Origin: Bacteroidaceae bacterium
GTDB taxonomy: Bacteria; Bacteroidota; Bacteroidia; Bacteroidales; Bacteroidaceae
Assembly (NCBI GenBank): GCA_017427185.1
Contig: JAFRTJ010000049.1
Location: 1-37,891, forward strand
Direction: 5' to 3'
DNA length: 37,891 bases
Shown here: in pieces, positions 1 to 7,983 of the stretch
How the letters are laid out: every line of letters starts with the position of its first letter
How positions within the stretch are numbered: position 1 is the stretch's first letter
Notes under the pieces: model-generated
What the model saw: only the letters and a program-made list of their open reading frames with translations
Told to the model about the DNA's origin: nothing
Databases searched by the model: none
Position numbers and translations under genes: made by a program

Positions 1-37
1 CTGCGCTTTCCCTTATGGCCACGAAGGGGATGAGGGA

Positions 38-147
38 AATACAGATACAGATGATACGGTGATATTCTGAAAAAATACTCCTGCGTACATATGCGCATAT
101 ATGTACGCGTGAGAATTTTCCTGAAAACATCTGTATGTATCTGTATG
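38..147. repeat. Nested inverted repeats
   Basis: At the centre, GCGTACATAT (83-92) and ATATGTACGC (99-108) form a perfect 10-bp inverted repeat around the 6-nt centre GCGCAT. It is flanked by a second, looser pair: AATACAGATACAGATG at 38-53 and its approximate reverse complement within 128-147 (CATCTGTATG, TATCTGTATG). The segment could fold into a long interrupted hairpin or hold protein-binding sites. No gene was seen in 1-162, and no function can be assigned. Confidence 0.6.
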
Positions 148-161
148 TTCATCATAAATAT

Positions 162-330
162 GCATCCACTCAAAAATAGCCTACACCCTACACCGGATCC
201 CCGTAACATACTATCTGTCAATAGGATACACGGGTGTAGGCTACCTACACCAGCCTACACCCATGCAAATTGCTGACCCTCAACATCTTACATGGTACTG
301 GTGTAGGGTGTAGGGCATTTTTGCGTTCAT
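162..330. repeat. 169-bp palindromic repeat, copy A
   Basis: This block is nearly identical (three mismatches by eye) to 3035-3203. Its core is bounded by a perfect 15-bp inverted repeat, CCTACACCCTACACC at 180-194 and GGTGTAGGGTGTAGG at 300-314. An inner inverted pair, GGGTGTAGGC and GCCTACACCC, lies between them, so the TGTAGG word recurs on both strands. It contains no coding region. The form resembles a small non-autonomous mobile element or a REP-type palindrome. No target-site duplication was found. Confidence 0.8.
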
Positions 331-393
331 GTCGAAGAAACAATTATTTTTGCAAAAAAACTCTCTTTTGATGTTACATTTTTGCTATCTTTG
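320..393 (+). promoter_or_regulatory. Bacteroidetes-type promoter region upstream of the TonB-like fragment
   Basis: TTTG at 320-323 is followed after 21 nt by TATTTTTG at 345-352, matching the Bacteroidetes -33/-7 pattern. A second -7-like word, TATCTTTG, lies at 386-393, nearer the ATG at 427 but without a correctly spaced -33 element. The first -33 word lies within the last bases of the 169-bp repeat, so the repeat may supply part of this promoter. Confidence 0.45.
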
Positions 394-426
394 CGTCTTA
401 GTTGGTGAATCAATAAAGAAAATGAT

Positions 427-618
427 ATGGTGAAACGAATTTCATTCAGCCTTCTCTTCCTGAGTTTCCTCTGCTGCAGTTATGCGCAGGAAGTTCGTGA
501 TGCGCAGTTCCCGGGTGGGGACAAGGCCTTGCAGCAGTACATTCGGACTCATGCCATCTATGATTTTATTAGATTTTTTTTATATATAAAAATCATATTT
601 GTAGGGTTATTTCCTTAA
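427..618 (+). pseudogene. Truncated secreted TonB C-terminal-domain protein
   Basis: The first ~20 residues form a signal peptide ending near CCSYAQ. The next part contains FPGGDKALQQYI, which resembles the start of the TonB C-terminal domain found in many Bacteroidetes secreted or periplasmic proteins (usual pattern FPGG..AL..Y). After the codons for THAIYD the reading continues into a hydrophobic, unrelated tail from T/A-rich DNA and stops at 63 residues, whereas a full domain would need about 60 more residues. I read it as a gene cut off by rearrangement near position 560. It has a plausible promoter, so a short peptide could still be made. The alternative is a chance resemblance in a short ORF. 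Confidence 0.5.
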
Positions 619-631
619 AACATTTCCCAAA

Positions 632-1264
632 ATGAAGAAAAAGATTTTTTTACGGATACTGTTTAACCTCTTCATGAAGAGTGTGGTTGTTGTCATGTTA
701 CTTTGTGTGACATCATGTTTTTATAAAAAGATACCTCTATCATATAGCATTAAGGATGTGAGTTTGCAGAGAATTGCCATAGACGAGGATTCCATCCTGT
801 CCAACAAAATGATTTATCTTTGGACTACGCAAATAGAGGTAGCTAAGACGAAGAGACTTCCTTTTCTTTACGGTGGACGGCCCCCGTACCGTGAAGGTTG
901 TGAGGATTCTATTATAAGTTTATCCATTGAAAGCGAAGATGGAGTATGTTTAAATGATAAGTTCCATTCAATGAAAGAGGGAAATGGGGGAAAAATCACC
1001 TATATGCAACTATTGGGATCAGATACAATAAAAGTGCTCTGGAACAAAGATCTTACTAAACAAAAGGAAATTTTACAAAAGGGACATCATGTTAATTTAG
1101 CACTTGAAAAGTGTCTGCTTATCTATGAAGATTCTGACACAATTCCTCACATAATCCGATTTACTTTCCCTGACAAAAAGGTCGAAAGCATGGTAAACAA
1201 CACTCCCATTCATTACAAATGTCTAAAGAAATATTATTCCGTAGACAGAAATGGTGCTGAGTAA
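632..1264 (+). CDS. Putative lipoprotein, paralogue of 2200-2826
   Basis: The 210-residue product starts with a basic, hydrophobic signal sequence ending in a lipobox-like CVTSC, so the mature protein would begin at Cys29 and be lipid-anchored. The rest is soluble and beta-rich in appearance, with no motif I recognise. It is very similar to the 208-residue product at 2200-2826, including the stretches IYLWTTQIEVAKTK, CEDSIISLSIESEDG and the C-terminal HYKCLKKY..VDRNG. The two genes also share bases just beyond the stop codon. An internal ATG at 674 would still leave a usable signal peptide, but alignment with the paralogue fits the start at 632. Function unknown. GC content is low compared with the genes downstream of 3569. 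Confidence 0.75.
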   Translation: MKKKIFLRILFNLFMKSVVVVMLLCVTSCFYKKIPLSYSIKDVSLQRIAIDEDSILSNKMIYLWTTQIEVAKTKRLPFLYGGRPPYREGCEDSIISLSIESEDGVCLNDKFHSMKEGNGGKITYMQLLGSDTIKVLWNKDLTKQKEILQKGHHVNLALEKCLLIYEDSDTIPHIIRFTFPDKKVESMVNNTPIHYKCLKKYYSVDRNGAE

Positions 1265-1317
1265 GTGAGCGGAAAGTATATTGGGACATATCAGATTACA
1301 TCATATACAAAGAGAAG

Positions 1318-2109
1318 ATGAAGTCAACAACTAAATGCCATTTAACTTTTCTCGCACAAACAGGAGTAAGTCTTCTCATGCTCCTGTCATGTGTGAGTGG
1401 GTTAGACAACCAGGAAACTGGATTAATCGCGATGGACATAGATATAGAGTACGGCAACGGATGGTATTGTAAGATTTGTCGGCCAGACAGTTGCTTTATT
1501 GATACTACCATCACGCGAGAGATGCCTTATCATGATCTGAGACCAATCAATCTTTGGGGCATGACAGATTCCTTGGCATTTTCTGTAACTCCTAAATCTG
1601 CCATGTATCCCATTTATGTGCATCGTCCTTCGGGTCAGACAGATACTCTGCATGAATCTATCATACACTCAGCCGTGATAGTTTATATTGGTGTAATAAG
1701 ACGGCGGTGCAAAATGGATTCGTGTATCGTGCTTGAGACTGTCTTTCCTGGAAAAGTACTGGGACGTTCTTACCTCGTAGATGAAAACCTCGAAAGTGAT
1801 TATTCGGATTATTATCCGTTAAGAGCTTATTCATACGAGGGACAGAAAAAGATCTTTGAAAGCAGACAGTTTCACTATTGGATCCTAAAACGGTTCACAA
1901 CCGATTGGTATGACCCCATGACGGAACAAGAACTAACTCTGCAACTAAAGGACATGGGTATTCCTTTGCCACTCACGTTGAAGGACCTTAATTCTCCCTA
2001 CGTCATGCCTTGCATGGCAAATGGCCATCGTGCCGACATCCCTTTGCCGACGAAGCATATTAGGTCATGGCCACGCGACAAAACACTCGGAGACAAAATT
2101 ATTGAATAG
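1318..2109 (+). CDS. Putative lipoprotein of unknown function
   Basis: The 263-residue product has a hydrophobic N-terminal segment ending in LLMLLSC, which fits a lipoprotein signal with Cys25 as the anchor. The remainder contains several Cys and Tyr residues and repeated short basic and aromatic patches, but no domain I recognise. It lies 53 bp after the first copy of the duplicated lipoprotein gene and 90 bp before the second, on the same strand, so the three may be co-transcribed. It is unlike the flanking pair at the sequence level. Low GC and the repeats around the block suggest acquisition by transfer. Confidence 0.65.
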   Translation: MKSTTKCHLTFLAQTGVSLLMLLSCVSGLDNQETGLIAMDIDIEYGNGWYCKICRPDSCFIDTTITREMPYHDLRPINLWGMTDSLAFSVTPKSAMYPIYVHRPSGQTDTLHESIIHSAVIVYIGVIRRRCKMDSCIVLETVFPGKVLGRSYLVDENLESDYSDYYPLRAYSYEGQKKIFESRQFHYWILKRFTTDWYDPMTEQELTLQLKDMGIPLPLTLKDLNSPYVMPCMANGHRADIPLPTKHIRSWPRDKTLGDKIIE

Positions 2110-2199
2110 CGACAGAGATGAGACCTTCTGGACAGCTGGACAAGATCCACTTAACTGATTTTTTAATGATATTAAATAGATTTTCAGCCACATCATACA

Positions 2200-2826
2200 A
2201 TGCGTAGTACAATTGTTTCGCTCTTCATAAAATGTATAATAATTGGTGTCATGTTATTCTATGTGACATCATGCTTTTTTGATAAGATACCTCAGTCATA
2301 TAGAATTAAGGATGTTAGTTTTCAAAGAATTATCATAGACGAAGATTCCATCCTGTCCCCAAAAAAGATTTATCTTTGGACTACGCAAATAGAGGTAGCT
2401 AAGACGAAAATACTTCCTTTTTATTACGGAGGAACCCCTCCGTTTCCCGAAGGCTGTGAGGATTCTATTATAAGTTTATCCATAGAAAGCGAAGATGGAA
2501 TATGTTTAAATGATAAGTTCCATTCAATAATTCCGTATGAAGGAGGGAAAGAGACGGATATGGTGCGAATATGTGGATCAGATACAATAGAAGAAATACG
2601 GTGGGCTAGAGATATATCCATACAAATAGATATATTACAAAAAGGGCATGATTGGCGAGGGCTATATAAAAAATGCCTGCTTATCTTTGAAGATTCTGAC
2701 ACAATTCCCCACATAATCCGATTTACTTTCCCTGACAGAAAGGTCGAAAGCATGGTAAACAATACTCCCATTCATTATAAATGTCTAAAGAAATATCCTT
2801 CTGTAGACAGAAATGGTGTTGAGTAA
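2200..2826 (+). CDS. Putative lipoprotein, paralogue of 632-1264
   Basis: The 208-residue product begins with a signal peptide ending in the lipobox-like YVTSC (Cys25). The body closely matches the product at 632-1264, with the strongest nucleotide identity over the last ~140 bases and continuing past the stop codon (TAAGTGAGCG followed by AAAGT). The middle, around residues 105-150, has diverged most. The pair therefore arose by a fairly recent duplication, or the ends have been kept alike by gene conversion. No catalytic motif is visible and function is unknown. No terminator was seen after it. Confidence 0.75.
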   Translation: MRSTIVSLFIKCIIIGVMLFYVTSCFFDKIPQSYRIKDVSFQRIIIDEDSILSPKKIYLWTTQIEVAKTKILPFYYGGTPPFPEGCEDSIISLSIESEDGICLNDKFHSIIPYEGGKETDMVRICGSDTIEEIRWARDISIQIDILQKGHDWRGLYKKCLLIFEDSDTIPHIIRFTFPDRKVESMVNNTPIHYKCLKKYPSVDRNGVE

Positions 2827-3034
2827 GTGAGCGTAAAGTGAAATGTTTGAACGTTTGTTTCTTTGAATGTTACTAAATTGTGTACAACAACTCACGCACC
2901 ACCCAGATCAGCGTGGAGGCAGAGGGGCAGGCCAGCGATGGCACCCTGCTTTGGAGCAAGTGAAGGATTCTCACGTTGATGGCCAAAAGCCTGGAGTCAA
3001 GAGACAGAATCGAAGATGAATTTGACGCAGATCC

Positions 3035-3203
3035 GCATCCACTCAAAAATAGCCTACACCCTACACCGGACCCCCGTAACATACTATCTGTCAATAGGAT
3101 ACACGGGTGTAGGTTACCTACACCAGCCTACACCCATGCAAATTGCTGACTCTCAACATCTTACATGGTACTGGTGTAGGGTGTAGGGCATTTTTGCGTT
3201 CAT
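3035..3203. repeat. 169-bp palindromic repeat, copy B
   Basis: Same orientation as copy A at 162-330 and differing from it at about three positions. The 15-bp terminal inverted repeat lies at 3053-3067 and 3173-3187. The two copies bracket the TonB-like fragment and the three lipoprotein genes, giving a 2.7-kb segment between direct repeats that could be lost or amplified by homologous recombination. Copy B ends with the same TTTTTGCG word that serves as a -33-like element after copy A, but no -7 element follows it here. Confidence 0.8.
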
Positions 3204-3373
3204 AAAAAACTTCGCTCAGGCGAGCAAGGTTGAAGTCCCATTTACGATTCCCATTTCTTGCGCGCGGAGTCCTATTTTCTCGTCCTCGTTATCGTCTTCG
3301 TCTATTCCTTTTTCTTTACGGTTAGCGGTTAGCGAAGGAGTTTTTGCAGGGATATGAAATGGGCAAAAAGAGA

Positions 3374-3449
3374 CAACGTGTTGAATCGGACAAATCAACA
3401 CGTTGAAACTGCCGACACAACACGTTGAAATGGCAAAGACAACACGTTG
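3374..3449. repeat. Array of four CAAC-N2-GTTG sites at 22-bp period (array 1)
   Basis: Four 10-bp sites begin at 3374, 3396, 3418 and 3440: CAACGTGTTG once, then CAACACGTTG three times. The start-to-start distance is exactly 22 bp, with 12-bp spacers. Each site is a palindrome (CAAC/GTTG) with a central AC or GT. About two helical turns separate the sites, which would place them on the same face of the DNA. The array matches 18226-18301 in reverse complement, including a shared identical 30-bp block (3392-3421 with 18254-18283). It lies 120 bp beyond the stop of the minus-strand hydrolase gene. Confidence 0.85.
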
Positions 3450-3568
3450 CATCTCAAGGAGGGACGAGAGAAGCTCGACCAGGGACAGAGAGAGCAGCGC
3501 AAGTGCAATCATGATGACACTCCTACCAAAGGAGCTGTCTGTTTTTCTTTTCTATGTATTCATAAATC

Positions 3569-6500
3569 TTAGTTATTTAAAGAAGGAACAATTGTAAGAT
3601 CATAGTACTTAACCACCAGGAAATCCTCCTCGAGTCCGTAGGGGAACAGGCGGTAACGGGCGCCAGGCAGCTGTTCTTTGACTCCGTTCCACATCCACGG
3701 CCCCATGATTCCATTGCTGTCGGAATAGTGGGGACCATAGAGATTGGCCATTGAGCCCAGCACGCGCACCTCTATCTCATTGTCTCCATTCCTCAAGGCG
3801 TGCGTGATGTCAAGTTCGTAGGGCGGATATGCGATGCTGCCCGCTTTGGAACCATTTACCCATACCTGGGCTACAGTTCCATTCCATTTGCCCAATCTGA
3901 CAGCATGGCGGTTGGCTGTCCCATCAATCTGATATCGCTTTGTATAGGCCATTTCCCACGGATATTCCGGATAGCCCTGTGAAGTGTAGTCGCCCAGACT
4001 TATTGTCTGTTGTGCTTGTCCAAGCATGAATCCGTGTGACGTAGGGATAACCTTAAAGTGTCCCATGAGGATGGCAGGTGCAATCTCAGCCTGTATGTTC
4101 ATTTTGGGCATATATAGCGTCACTTTGTTTTCACCTCGTTTCACAGCGTTGCCAATCCTGTAAACGCCACAGCGATGGTCGAGAAGGCTGTCCTCTGTAT
4201 AATCCGTTATGGGACTTCCATTGACAGAGACTTGCCACATCTGGGGTTTCTCTATCGTGAGTGTCATGTCGCTCCAGTCGAAATCCTCCTTTACGAAGAA
4301 GGGATATTCCACTGTGATGTCGCCGTGAGTGAAGGTGTCGCGGTCCAGTATGTCGTGGCGGAACTGTACAGCTGTTTCCCATGGGTCGCTCATGCCAAAG
4401 TGCTTCCACAATCTATCGTTGGCAACCTTGTGGAACAGGTTCCTCCATTCCTCGTTTTCAACATTGAGGTTGCAGAAGTCGAGGTTCAGAGCATTGGGAC
4501 GGACTGGATGGACTTTGACGGAAGTCTGTGCCTCGATTGTGGGGGAAAACTCGTCTGCATGAGTTTTTTCATTGGCCTTGAGCACTCGCTTGTCAGACGC
4601 GAAGTAAAGGGCACTTCCAGCAGGATGCAGCGTGACGGATGTCTCGACACGTTGGGGCGTTTGACTCTTGTTCTCGATGAGACTGATACCACCTGTCATA
4701 GCATTGAGTTCGTAGAGATACTTCCCTGGTAGGCTGAAGGTGATGCGTGAGCTTTCTTCCAACGAGGAGTTTGCGAGGAAAAGAAGTTGCCCATCCTTGT
4801 ACGTGTTGCGATAATGGTAGAGATGCTTGCTTCCTTGGTGCCGTATCTGCAAGGTGCTTTCCTTTTGATACAAGGAAAGCAGTCCGCCAGCATCATTTTT
4901 GTGCATCACTTTATCGCTGCTGAAGAACTCTCTCACTTGTGCGTTGTCTGCTCCATCGAGTCGCGAGGGAATCGACATAGCAATGATGCGTCCACCCCTG
5001 TCAGCAAATTGTTGGAGTAGCGTGAAAGTGGGACTTTCCACATTCTCCATATAAGGAGGCAGGACGATTGTGTTGTATGTGCGGCAACCTATGGTAAAGC
5101 CTTTTTTAGAGACGGAACCACAGTTCTTGATGATATCCTCGCATCCCAAATCATATTCCATCTGATTCTTTTCAAGTTCAGTAATCAGCGACTGAAACGA
5201 ACGTGCAATCTGCCAAAGCGGTTCACCTCCAGCCACTTGGGTATAGTGCATCCAGAGTGAGGTCGTAGGTTCCAGAATGAGCCAATCGTTACGTTGTTCC
5301 CCTTGACTCAAGACGGCAGACAGACGTGCGAAATAGGTGTTCAGCTCACCATAATCCTGCCACCAGGGGGAAAGGCTGCTGAAAACGGGAGGATAGTCGT
5401 ACTTTCGAGCGCCAGTGATGGTCATGTGGGAAAGATGCTGATTCATGAAGTTTATTCCCAACGCATATTCCCAATCACCCAGATGCTTGAAGTCGAGGAG
5501 GCGCTCGTCCCATCCTCCACCACCGTATGTCTCACTAAGTGTGCGTACATATCCCATTTGGTTGGCTACACTACGAAGTTCCTTTACAGAGCGCACATTG
5601 CCGAATTGCGCCTGGCAGTTGTCGTTGTCATCGTATTGGTTGAAGAGCATGTCGATGGCTGGCATTTGATGCCAGGCATACATCGCCATGTTGTCTGGTC
5701 CTTGTGAAAGATCAGGCCAGTTATGCTCCCAGTAATGGCCTGTCCATTTGATTTGCTTGCTTTCGCAGTAGTCATGCCAAGGTTTGCTCCAACGGTTAAT
5801 GAAGAGATAGAGTAGGGTGGCGTTGTAGTCGTGGCGCACCTTTTTCCAATCGCCTGTTTCCTCTCCCAACTGGGGCCAGTGTGTCTTAAGGTCATAGCCC
5901 CACAGTTGCGTGAAGGTATCGAAGAGATCAGGAGTCCATCGGCAGTCTCGTCCGCTGGGGCATACGATGTTAGGCTCGTCAGTGAATGTACCTTTGATTT
6001 CCTTTCCCAGCCTTTTGCCAAAGTGTTTTTCGTAGCCACGTTTCATGGTCACTTCTATGAACTTTTCTGTAACTCCTTTTGCCAGCAGGTCCACGTAGGG
6101 ATAACCTGCAGTCCATGTGCTGGCACCATTGTATCCAAGCCGGTAAATGTAGTACTCACCCTTGTGTCCCTGGTAATCTGACAACTGGGATGTAATGTCG
6201 TGGAATGTGTCGCCATCCCTCAGCAGACACATATAGCAATCATCTGGGCGAGGCGGCTCGCTGGATCGCTGCCCAAGAAGAGCCTGTCCCTGGTTGTAGG
6301 ATTCAGGCATCTCATGAGGAACATGACCGCCGGCAAAGCCGCTTGGATAGGAATTCTCATCGTAAATCCAAATATCGAGCCCCAGCTCTTTCCCTTTGTC
6401 AAGACTGTATTCCCACAGGTTGAACCATTGGGAGCTTAGGTACTCTGTTTCCAAGCCTGGACGAGGATGTACGAATGCGCCTCCGAAACCTTGCTCCTTC

Positions 6501-6781
6501 ATTTCAGTGAGCATACGGTCGATGTCAGATTGTGTAACATCTGTGTTCCAGACCCATAAAGGTGCTGTACGGAATTCCTTCGTGGGATTGGCGAATTGAT
6601 TCTGCAGACGGGAAAAGTTCATTTCCCTGGCTTGTTTGGTACCAGCATCAGCCCAAGTGCAGATGAGGGCAAAAGAGACAAAAATACATAACCTAAGCTT
6701 TCTTGACAGTTCCTCGCGTTGTTCCCAATAGGTTCCTGTTCCCATGCTAAAAAATCCAGTTTTCATATGTTTGCCATTCAA
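3569..6781 (-). CDS. Secreted GH106-like glycoside hydrolase
   Basis: The 1070-residue protein has a signal peptide after a short basic leader (hydrophobic core LCIFVSFALICTWA, about residues 31-44). The N-terminal half carries a TIM-barrel-like pattern resembling the alpha-L-rhamnosidase GH106 relatives of Bacteroides: PLWVWN, then a helix ending in GFGGAFVHPRPG, then IYDENSYPSGFAGG. The segments FTDEPN and LSETYGGGGWDE hold acidic residues that could be catalytic. The last ~350 residues look like two beta-sandwich, GH2-type sugar-binding domains (WVNG followed by LDITHALRNGDNEIEVRV). The substrate is not clear: the family is annotated variously, and rhamnosidase is only one option. In-frame ATGs exist at 6766 and 6745. 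It follows ilvE at 75 bp, with a hairpin between them. Confidence 0.8.
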   Translation of the reverse strand: MNGKHMKTGFFSMGTGTYWEQREELSRKLRLCIFVSFALICTWADAGTKQAREMNFSRLQNQFANPTKEFRTAPLWVWNTDVTQSDIDRMLTEMKEQGFGGAFVHPRPGLETEYLSSQWFNLWEYSLDKGKELGLDIWIYDENSYPSGFAGGHVPHEMPESYNQGQALLGQRSSEPPRPDDCYMCLLRDGDTFHDITSQLSDYQGHKGEYYIYRLGYNGASTWTAGYPYVDLLAKGVTEKFIEVTMKRGYEKHFGKRLGKEIKGTFTDEPNIVCPSGRDCRWTPDLFDTFTQLWGYDLKTHWPQLGEETGDWKKVRHDYNATLLYLFINRWSKPWHDYCESKQIKWTGHYWEHNWPDLSQGPDNMAMYAWHQMPAIDMLFNQYDDNDNCQAQFGNVRSVKELRSVANQMGYVRTLSETYGGGGWDERLLDFKHLGDWEYALGINFMNQHLSHMTITGARKYDYPPVFSSLSPWWQDYGELNTYFARLSAVLSQGEQRNDWLILEPTTSLWMHYTQVAGGEPLWQIARSFQSLITELEKNQMEYDLGCEDIIKNCGSVSKKGFTIGCRTYNTIVLPPYMENVESPTFTLLQQFADRGGRIIAMSIPSRLDGADNAQVREFFSSDKVMHKNDAGGLLSLYQKESTLQIRHQGSKHLYHYRNTYKDGQLLFLANSSLEESSRITFSLPGKYLYELNAMTGGISLIENKSQTPQRVETSVTLHPAGSALYFASDKRVLKANEKTHADEFSPTIEAQTSVKVHPVRPNALNLDFCNLNVENEEWRNLFHKVANDRLWKHFGMSDPWETAVQFRHDILDRDTFTHGDITVEYPFFVKEDFDWSDMTLTIEKPQMWQVSVNGSPITDYTEDSLLDHRCGVYRIGNAVKRGENKVTLYMPKMNIQAEIAPAILMGHFKVIPTSHGFMLGQAQQTISLGDYTSQGYPEYPWEMAYTKRYQIDGTANRHAVRLGKWNGTVAQVWVNGSKAGSIAYPPYELDITHALRNGDNEIEVRVLGSMANLYGPHYSDSNGIMGPWMWNGVKEQLPGARYRLFPYGLEEDFLVVKYYDLTIVPSLNN

Positions 6782-6793
6782 TATTTAACAAGA

Positions 6794-6827
6794 TGGGGAT
6801 AAGTGCCTTCACAGGTACCTATCCCCA
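6794..6827 (-). terminator. Hairpin terminator after ilvE
   Basis: TGGGGATA (6794-6801) pairs with TATCCCCA (6820-6827), and within this GT/AC and CCT/AGG also pair, giving a 34-nt interrupted stem with a 4-nt loop. It lies just past the ilvE stop on the same strand. The T-rich tail is weak, so it may act as an attenuating or RNA-stabilising hairpin ahead of the GH106-like gene rather than as a full terminator. Confidence 0.5.
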
Positions 6828-6856
6828 AATGTACTAATACTGATTGATTATTTATG

Positions 6857-7879
6857 TTATTCGATTACGACTCTGGTCCAATTATGGGTATCAGGTTCAA
6901 TGCCATATTGGATGTTGCGCAGTTTATTGTATAGCTTCGTGCAGATGGGGCCAGGTTGGCCATCCTTGCTGATGACGTAACTTACCTTTGTATCCAAATC
7001 ATCGATTCGCTCGATGGGAGAGATAACGGCTGCAGTACCGCAGGCTCCAGCTTCCTCAAAGGTTGCCAACTCTTCTTCTGGAATTTGTCGGCGTTCAACC
7101 TTCAGTCCCAGATCCATAGCCAATTGCATCAGACTTTTGTTGGTAATGGAGGGTAGAATGGAAGAACTCTTGGGGGTCACGTATGTGTTATCCTTTATTC
7201 CAAAGAAATTGGCAGCTCCACACTCGTCCATGTACTTCTTCTCCTTCGCATCAAGATAGAACTCGCAGCTATAACCTAGGTCATGGGCCATCTTGTTTGC
7301 ACGCAAAGAAGCGGCATAGTTTCCGCCAACCTTGTAAATACCTGTGCCCAGGGGTGCGCTACGGTCATATTCACGGATGATAACGTAGGGATTGGTAGCA
7401 AATCCTCCTTTGAAATATGGACCTACAGGAGTCACAAAGATCAAGAAAAGGTATTCAGAAGCAGGATGAACACCTACCTGAGCACTAGTTCCAATGAGCA
7501 AGGGGCGGATATAAAGGGTAGCGCCGCTTTCATAGGGAGGAATAAAGCGTTCGTTGAGGCGAACCACCTTCTCTACCATCTCAATGAATTTCTCTGTGGG
7601 AAGTTCTGGCATCAAGATGCCACGACATGTGCTTTGCAATCGGGCAGCATTCTCGTCTGGACGAAAGACTCTGACTTTTCCATCCGGACAGCGATATGCT
7701 TTCAGGCCTTCGAATGCTTCTTGTCCATAATGCAGGGAGGTTGCTGCCATGTGAATGGGAATTGTCTCTTCGCTGCAAACTTCTATTTCACCCCAAGCGC
7801 CGTTCCTATAATAGCAACGTACGTTGTAGTCTGTTTTCCTGTAACCAAAAGAGAGGTTACTCCAATCAATTTCGCTCAT
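6857..7879 (-). CDS. ilvE: Branched-chain amino acid aminotransferase
   Basis: The 340-residue cytoplasmic enzyme uses pyridoxal phosphate to transfer amino groups between glutamate and the 2-oxo acids of valine, leucine and isoleucine. Length and sequence fit the larger (group II) branched-chain aminotransferases. Visible signatures are GQEAFEGLKAYR near residue 52, FRPDENAARL near 72, and GTGIYKVGGNYAASL, in which Lys183 would form the Schiff base with the cofactor. The C-terminal EEAGACGTAAVISPI is also typical. A -7 element (TAACTTTG) lies upstream, and xseB ends 104 bp upstream on the same strand, so ilvE probably has its own promoter. The hairpin at 6794-6827 follows its stop codon. Confidence 0.95.
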   Translation of the reverse strand: MSEIDWSNLSFGYRKTDYNVRCYYRNGAWGEIEVCSEETIPIHMAATSLHYGQEAFEGLKAYRCPDGKVRVFRPDENAARLQSTCRGILMPELPTEKFIEMVEKVVRLNERFIPPYESGATLYIRPLLIGTSAQVGVHPASEYLFLIFVTPVGPYFKGGFATNPYVIIREYDRSAPLGTGIYKVGGNYAASLRANKMAHDLGYSCEFYLDAKEKKYMDECGAANFFGIKDNTYVTPKSSSILPSITNKSLMQLAMDLGLKVERRQIPEEELATFEEAGACGTAAVISPIERIDDLDTKVSYVISKDGQPGPICTKLYNKLRNIQYGIEPDTHNWTRVVIE

Positions 7880-7921
7880 AGTGATTGCTTTTTGATTATA
7901 AATCTTAATCTATTCAGTCAG

Positions 7922-7929
7922 CAAAGTTA
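7922..7929 (-). promoter_or_regulatory. Probable -7 element of the ilvE promoter
   Basis: CAAAGTTA reads TAACTTTG on the minus strand, matching the TAnnTTTG consensus 43 bp before the ilvE start. No good TTTG -33 element is found 19-21 nt further upstream, so the assignment rests on the -7 word and its position. Confidence 0.4.
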
Positions 7930-7983
7930 CAATTTTCCGTTGAATTATGTGTAAAGACTTAAAAAAAATACTCTTTCCGAAGG

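Larger units (their letters stand above)
2827..3568. other. Gene-free stretch with repeat elements
   Basis: No convincing gene was found in these 740 bases. A 27-codon open fragment around 2880-2962 (ending SDGTLLWSK) has no ATG and may be a gene remnant. The stretch holds the second 169-bp palindromic repeat (3035-3203), a short GCTC/GAGC inverted repeat near 3213, a small direct repeat GGTTAGCGGTTAGCG near 3318, and the 22-bp-period array at 3374-3449. It separates a plus-strand gene from the 3' end of a minus-strand gene. Confidence 0.6.

Noticed and set aside
2424..2771. 115-residue minus-strand ORF
   Set aside because: It is a shadow of the lipoprotein gene on the plus strand and has no features of its own.
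2880..2962. Short fragment ending SDGTLLWSK as a gene
   Set aside because: Only 27 codons with no ATG, flanked by stops; at most a remnant.
3374..3449. CRISPR array
   Set aside because: The repeat is only 10 bp with 12-bp spacers, one spacer is identical between the two arrays, and there are no cas genes.
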